This document shows positions 6,345 through 9,267 of a stretch of DNA of 9,267 nt, piece by piece. Every line of letters starts with the position of its first letter. Position 1 is the first letter of the stretch. The notes beneath the pieces are model-generated. The model was not told the origin of the DNA and ran no database searches. It was given only the letters and a program-made list of their open reading frames with translations. The position numbers were made by a program, and so were the translations under genes. The DNA comes from Spirochaetes bacterium ADurb.Bin110. Its GTDB lineage: Bacteria > Spirochaetota > Spirochaetia > Treponematales > Rectinemataceae. Location: the NCBI GenBank assembly GCA_002070755.1, contig MWDY01000062.1, positions 1 through 9,267 of the forward strand. The letters are read 5' to 3'.

Positions 6345-8638
6345 CACTGCGTACAATTGATTTTTCAGAATCTGCTCTTGTTGAAAAACCAGCAATGGAA
6401 CTCTTCGAGAAGCTGGGCTGGTCTATTCGAGACTGTTTCCATGAATTTGATCTGAATGGTAGTAGTTTTCTAGGTCGAGAAACAAATGCAGATGTCGTTC
6501 TTATTTCAAAGCTAAGCCCAGTATTGAGAAAAATCAATCCAGAAGTTTCAGATGATATGCTAAACGAGGCCATAACGATCTTTACTGCGGATAAAAGCCT
6601 CATGGGAATGGTCGCGGCCAATCGTGAAATATTTGATTTCCTTAAGAATGGTATTTCCGTTCCTTATCGAAATGAAAAAGGCGAGCATGATTCAAAACGG
6701 GTCTATCTTATTGACTGGAATAATATAGAAAACAATGATTTTTTTCTTGCGTCACAGTTCTGGGTTTCAGGAGACATGTATACTCGTAGAGCTGATCTTG
6801 TAGGATTTATAAATGGAATACCCCTTTTATTTATCGAGCTGAAGGCAACACACCGAAACCTCAAGAATGCCTATGATGATAATCTCAGAGATTATAAATC
6901 AACCATACCTCAACTCTTTTGGTATAATGGCGTCATAATTCTTTCTAATGGAAGCCAGAGTCGCATTGGAACTATTTCTAGCGAATGGGAGCATTTTAGC
7001 GAATGGAAAAGAATCAACAGCGAAGGTGAAAGAGGCATTATTTCGCTCGACACCATGATAAGAGGCGTTTGCGAAAGAGCGAGGTTTCTCGATATTCTCG
7101 AAAACTATATCCTTTTTCAGAAACAAAATGGCCTTATCAAGATAGTTGCAAAGAATCATCAGTACCTTGGCGTAGAAAATGCGATTAGCGCATTTCAGAA
7201 AATGGAAGAAAATGGAGGTCGACTTGGAGTTTTTTGGCATACACAAGGTTCCGGTAAGACAGAGTCTATGATTTTTTTCTCACAGAAGATTTTGAGAAAA
7301 ATACCTGGGAACTGGACTTTTGTGATTGTCACGGACAGAAGCGAACTCGATGAGCAAGCCTATAAACGGTTTGCTCGTTCTGGTGTAATTAGGGGTAATA
7401 ATGAGTGGGCAGAATCAAGCGAAGATCTACGTCGTCTGCTTAGAGAAAATCATCGCTATGTATTTACTACGATTCAGAAATTCAGAACGGAAAGAGGAAT
7501 AGCTCATCCTGTTATTTCCAATCGATCCAATATCATCGTTATTGCAGATGAAGCGCATAGGACTCAATATGATGTGTTTGCAATGAATATGCGCAATGCA
7601 CTTCCGCATGCGGGATTCATTGCATTTACTGGAACACCGCTTATAGTAGGAGAAGAAAAGACAAAAGAAGTGTTTGGTGATTATGTAAGTATTTACAATT
7701 TCAAGCAAGCAATCGATGATCATGCAACCGTTCCGCTCTATTATGAGAATCGGAAGCCCAAGGTGCAATTAGTCAACCTATCTCTCAATGACGATATCGA
7801 GCGCATTCTTGAAGATGCAGAGCTCGATGAGGCACAGGAACAAAGGTTTGAGAGGGAATTCACTGCAGAATACCAGCTGATTACTCGAGAAGATCGCCTT
7901 GAAGATATTGGCAAGGATATCGTTGCACATTTTATGAACCGGGGCTTTATGGGTAAAGCAATGGTCATCTCTATAGACAAAGCAACAGCTGTTAAGATGT
8001 ATGACAAAGTAAAGAAATATTGGAATCAATATATGGAAAAACTTCAAAGAGACTTGGAAAGGGAGGTAGATGATAAGAACAGAGAAGAGATAGAAAGTAA
8101 GATAAAGTACATGAGCCAGACAGATATGGCGGTTATTGTCTCACAATCACAGAATGAAGTCGAAGACCTAAGAGAAAAGGGAGCGGATATTACGCCCCAT
8201 CGAAAAAGGATGAATAACGATAAGGACCTCGATGAGAAATTTAAGGATCCTAATAATCCTCTAAGAATTGTTTTTGTCTGTGCGATGTGGATGACAGGTT
8301 TTGATGCCCCCTCATGCTCTACAATTTATCTCGACAAACCGATGAAAAATCATACATTGATGCAGACGATTGCAAGGGCAAATAGAGTCTTTGATGAAAA
8401 TAAAGTTGTAGGACTTATCGTAGACGATATTGGCGTACTTCGAAATCTCAACCAAGCACTCGCAATCTATGCTGCTCCTATCAGTGAAGAAGGTATAGAT
8501 AGACCAATTTTTGAAAAATCAAAATTGATTGAAGAGCTCCGCCAAGATATTGAAGAAATGATCCAGATTTTGGAAGGATGGAGTATTTCTCTTAATGAAA
8601 TAATGTTGTCGACTGGATTGGAATGTGTGGCGCTCTAA
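6341..8638 (+). pseudogene. hsdR: type I restriction endonuclease subunit, 3' end lost to insertion sequence
   Basis: HsdR is the ATP-dependent translocase and nuclease of the complex. The start ATG overlaps the hsdS stop as ATGA, indicating coupled translation. The 765 readable residues contain the PD-(D/E)xK nuclease core (RADLV with D152, then IELKA with E166 and K168), Walker A TQGSGKT (301-307), DEAH box IADEAHRTQ (403-406), FTGTPL (429-434), MTGFDAPS from residue 651 and helicase motif VI QTIARANR (675-682). The family is usually about 950-1,100 residues, so the C-terminal helical domain that docks on the methyltransferase is missing. The last native-looking residues, GLECVAL, match the point where homologues continue with a further helix. 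Insertion-sequence DNA then starts, and its TAA ends the frame. Assembly with HsdM/HsdS, and so restriction, is probably lost; an active fragment cannot be excluded. Confidence 0.85.
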
Positions 8639-8665
8639 GCTGAGCCCATTTGTCAAGACCACTTT
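8636..8665. repeat. putative terminal inverted repeat of the IS3-family element
   Basis: The region at the hsdR junction, TAAGCTGAGCCCATTTGTC and the following bases, has the look of an IS3-family terminus. The inner boundary is a guess because the partner repeat is outside the window. Confidence 0.45.
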
Positions 8666-8683
8666 TAGGAAAAATTAAAGTGG
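8659..8683. other. small hairpin inside the insertion-sequence end
   Basis: CCACTTT (8659-8665) and AAAGTGG (8677-8683) form a perfect 7-base-pair stem with an 11-base loop, between the transposase stop and the element's tip. It could slow transcription entering or leaving the element, but there is no clear T run, so it is not called a terminator. Confidence 0.35.
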
Positions 8684-8693
8684 ATATCGACCT

Positions 8694-9267
8694 TCATGCT
8701 ACATCCTCTAGCTCTCCAACGGAGAACTTACTTGCATAGATACTATCAGGTGTCTCATAGCTAAGTGACTCATGAAAGCGTTCTGAGTTGTAGAAATGAA
8801 TATAGCGAGCAACTCCTTCCTTGAGTTCTCTCATACTCTGATAGTCCTTAAGATATATGTCTTCATACTTTAAGCTTCTCCAAAAGCGCTCTACATAGAT
8901 ATTGTCTAGCGCCCTATTCTTTCCATCCATGCTGATCTGTATATCATAGTCTTTTAGTATTGAGAGAAAAGCATCCGAACTAAATTGACTTCCTTGATCA
9001 GTATTGAAAATACATGGAATTCCATAGTTAAGAATCGCTTCCTCTAAGGCTGCTACACAAAACTCTGCATCCATCGTATTCGATACCCTAAAGGAGAGAA
9101 TCTTCCTAGAATACACATCGATAATACTCACAAGATACACTGTACCGCTAGAAAGCCTTATATATGTGATATCCGATGCCCAGAGCTGATTCGGTAGCCA
9201 TATAGTCTTGTCCTTTAGTAAATACGGATACTTTGCTGCTCCTCTCCTTGGCCTAGAGAGATTCTTC
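8694..9267 (-). CDS. IS3-family transposase OrfB, C-terminal part (5' end outside window)
   Basis: The reading frame is open from the right edge to TGA at 8696-8694, giving 190 visible residues. It is a DDE integrase-core transposase that cuts and joins element ends. The order is KNLSRPRRG, KYPYLLKDKTIW, LPNQLWASDITYIRL (first catalytic D at 9173-9171), VYLVSIIDVYSRKIL, FNTDQGSQF (second D at 8999-8997) and YVERFWRSLKYE (catalytic E at 8891-8889). Fifty-seven residues separate the two aspartates and 35 separate D from E, the IS3-family DD(35)E spacing. A GTG at 9140 is in frame but conserved residues lie upstream, so it is not the true start. IS3 elements normally make OrfAB by frameshifting from an upstream orfA, which would be beyond the edge. 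All catalytic residues are present, so this half looks functional. Confidence 0.93.
   Translation of the reverse strand, partial: KNLSRPRRGAAKYPYLLKDKTIWLPNQLWASDITYIRLSSGTVYLVSIIDVYSRKILSFRVSNTMDAEFCVAALEEAILNYGIPCIFNTDQGSQFSSDAFLSILKDYDIQISMDGKNRALDNIYVERFWRSLKYEDIYLKDYQSMRELKEGVARYIHFYNSERFHESLSYETPDSIYASKFSVGELEDVA

Larger units (their letters stand above)
8636..9267 (-). mobile_element. IS3-family insertion sequence, transposase 3' end side, continues past right edge
   Basis: hsdR coding similarity stops at about 8635 and IS3-type sequence begins. The 58 bases between 8636 and the transposase stop are non-coding terminal DNA. The element is oriented opposite to hsdR. Its outer end begins either at TAAGCTGAGCCC (8636) or at TGAGCCC (8641); 8636 fits better because hsdR would otherwise hold a stop before the junction. 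The other end, the second inverted repeat, the target duplication and any hsdR remnant lie outside the window. Confidence 0.85.

Noticed and set aside
7427..8047. Antisense open frames opposite hsdR
   Set aside because: They lie across conserved helicase motifs of hsdR, and their products are Ser/Cys/Ile-rich shadows.
8636..8640. Target-site duplication at the insertion-sequence junction
   Set aside because: Only one end of the element is in the window, so no duplication can be shown.
1..9267. CRISPR array, tRNA, rRNA or riboswitch
   Set aside because: No regularly spaced repeats, cloverleaf-like sequence or conserved RNA motif was seen on either strand.

Overview
The window is a stretch of bacterial DNA carrying a type I restriction-modification (hsd) locus that looks partly decayed. 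From left to right it holds: the 3' end of an ApbE-type FAD:protein FMN transferase gene; a 156-base AT-rich intergenic region with repeated ATTGA/TCAAT half-sites; hsdM, split by a one-base frameshift; a large gene for a PHP-domain/SMC-like ATPase; hsdS; hsdR, cut short; and the 3' end of an IS3-family insertion sequence that points back towards hsdR. All genes are on the + strand except the transposase. The organism cannot be named. The moderate to low GC, strong GGAGG ribosome-binding sites and the style of ApbE and IS3 OrfB suggest a low-GC bacterium such as a member of the Bacillota or a spirochaete; this is a weak inference.

The hsd genes form a tight operon. hsdM ends one base before the ATPase start codon, hsdS follows 26 bases after the ATPase, and the hsdR start overlaps the hsdS stop (ATGA). 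In a working system HsdM2-HsdS methylates a bipartite site, and HsdR adds DNA translocation and cleavage. Here hsdM needs one extra base after position 1176 to restore a 516-residue protein with the GGEFFTP motif. hsdR keeps its nuclease and both helicase domains but loses its C-terminal helical region where the insertion sequence begins. The first three bases of the element apparently supply the stop codon. If both lesions are real, restriction and modification are both impaired.

The most interesting gene is the 969-codon ATPase inserted between hsdM and hsdS. It joins an N-terminal PHP phosphoesterase-like domain to an ABC/SMC-type ATPase head split by coiled coil. By position and architecture it recalls accessory genes such as prrC and rloC that sit inside other type I loci as a second defence layer, but its domains differ from theirs. 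It is the intact, more AT-rich cargo of a locus whose core genes are damaged. Its PHP domain has a lysine where the last metal-binding histidine of the SDxH motif is expected, next to a small cysteine cluster.
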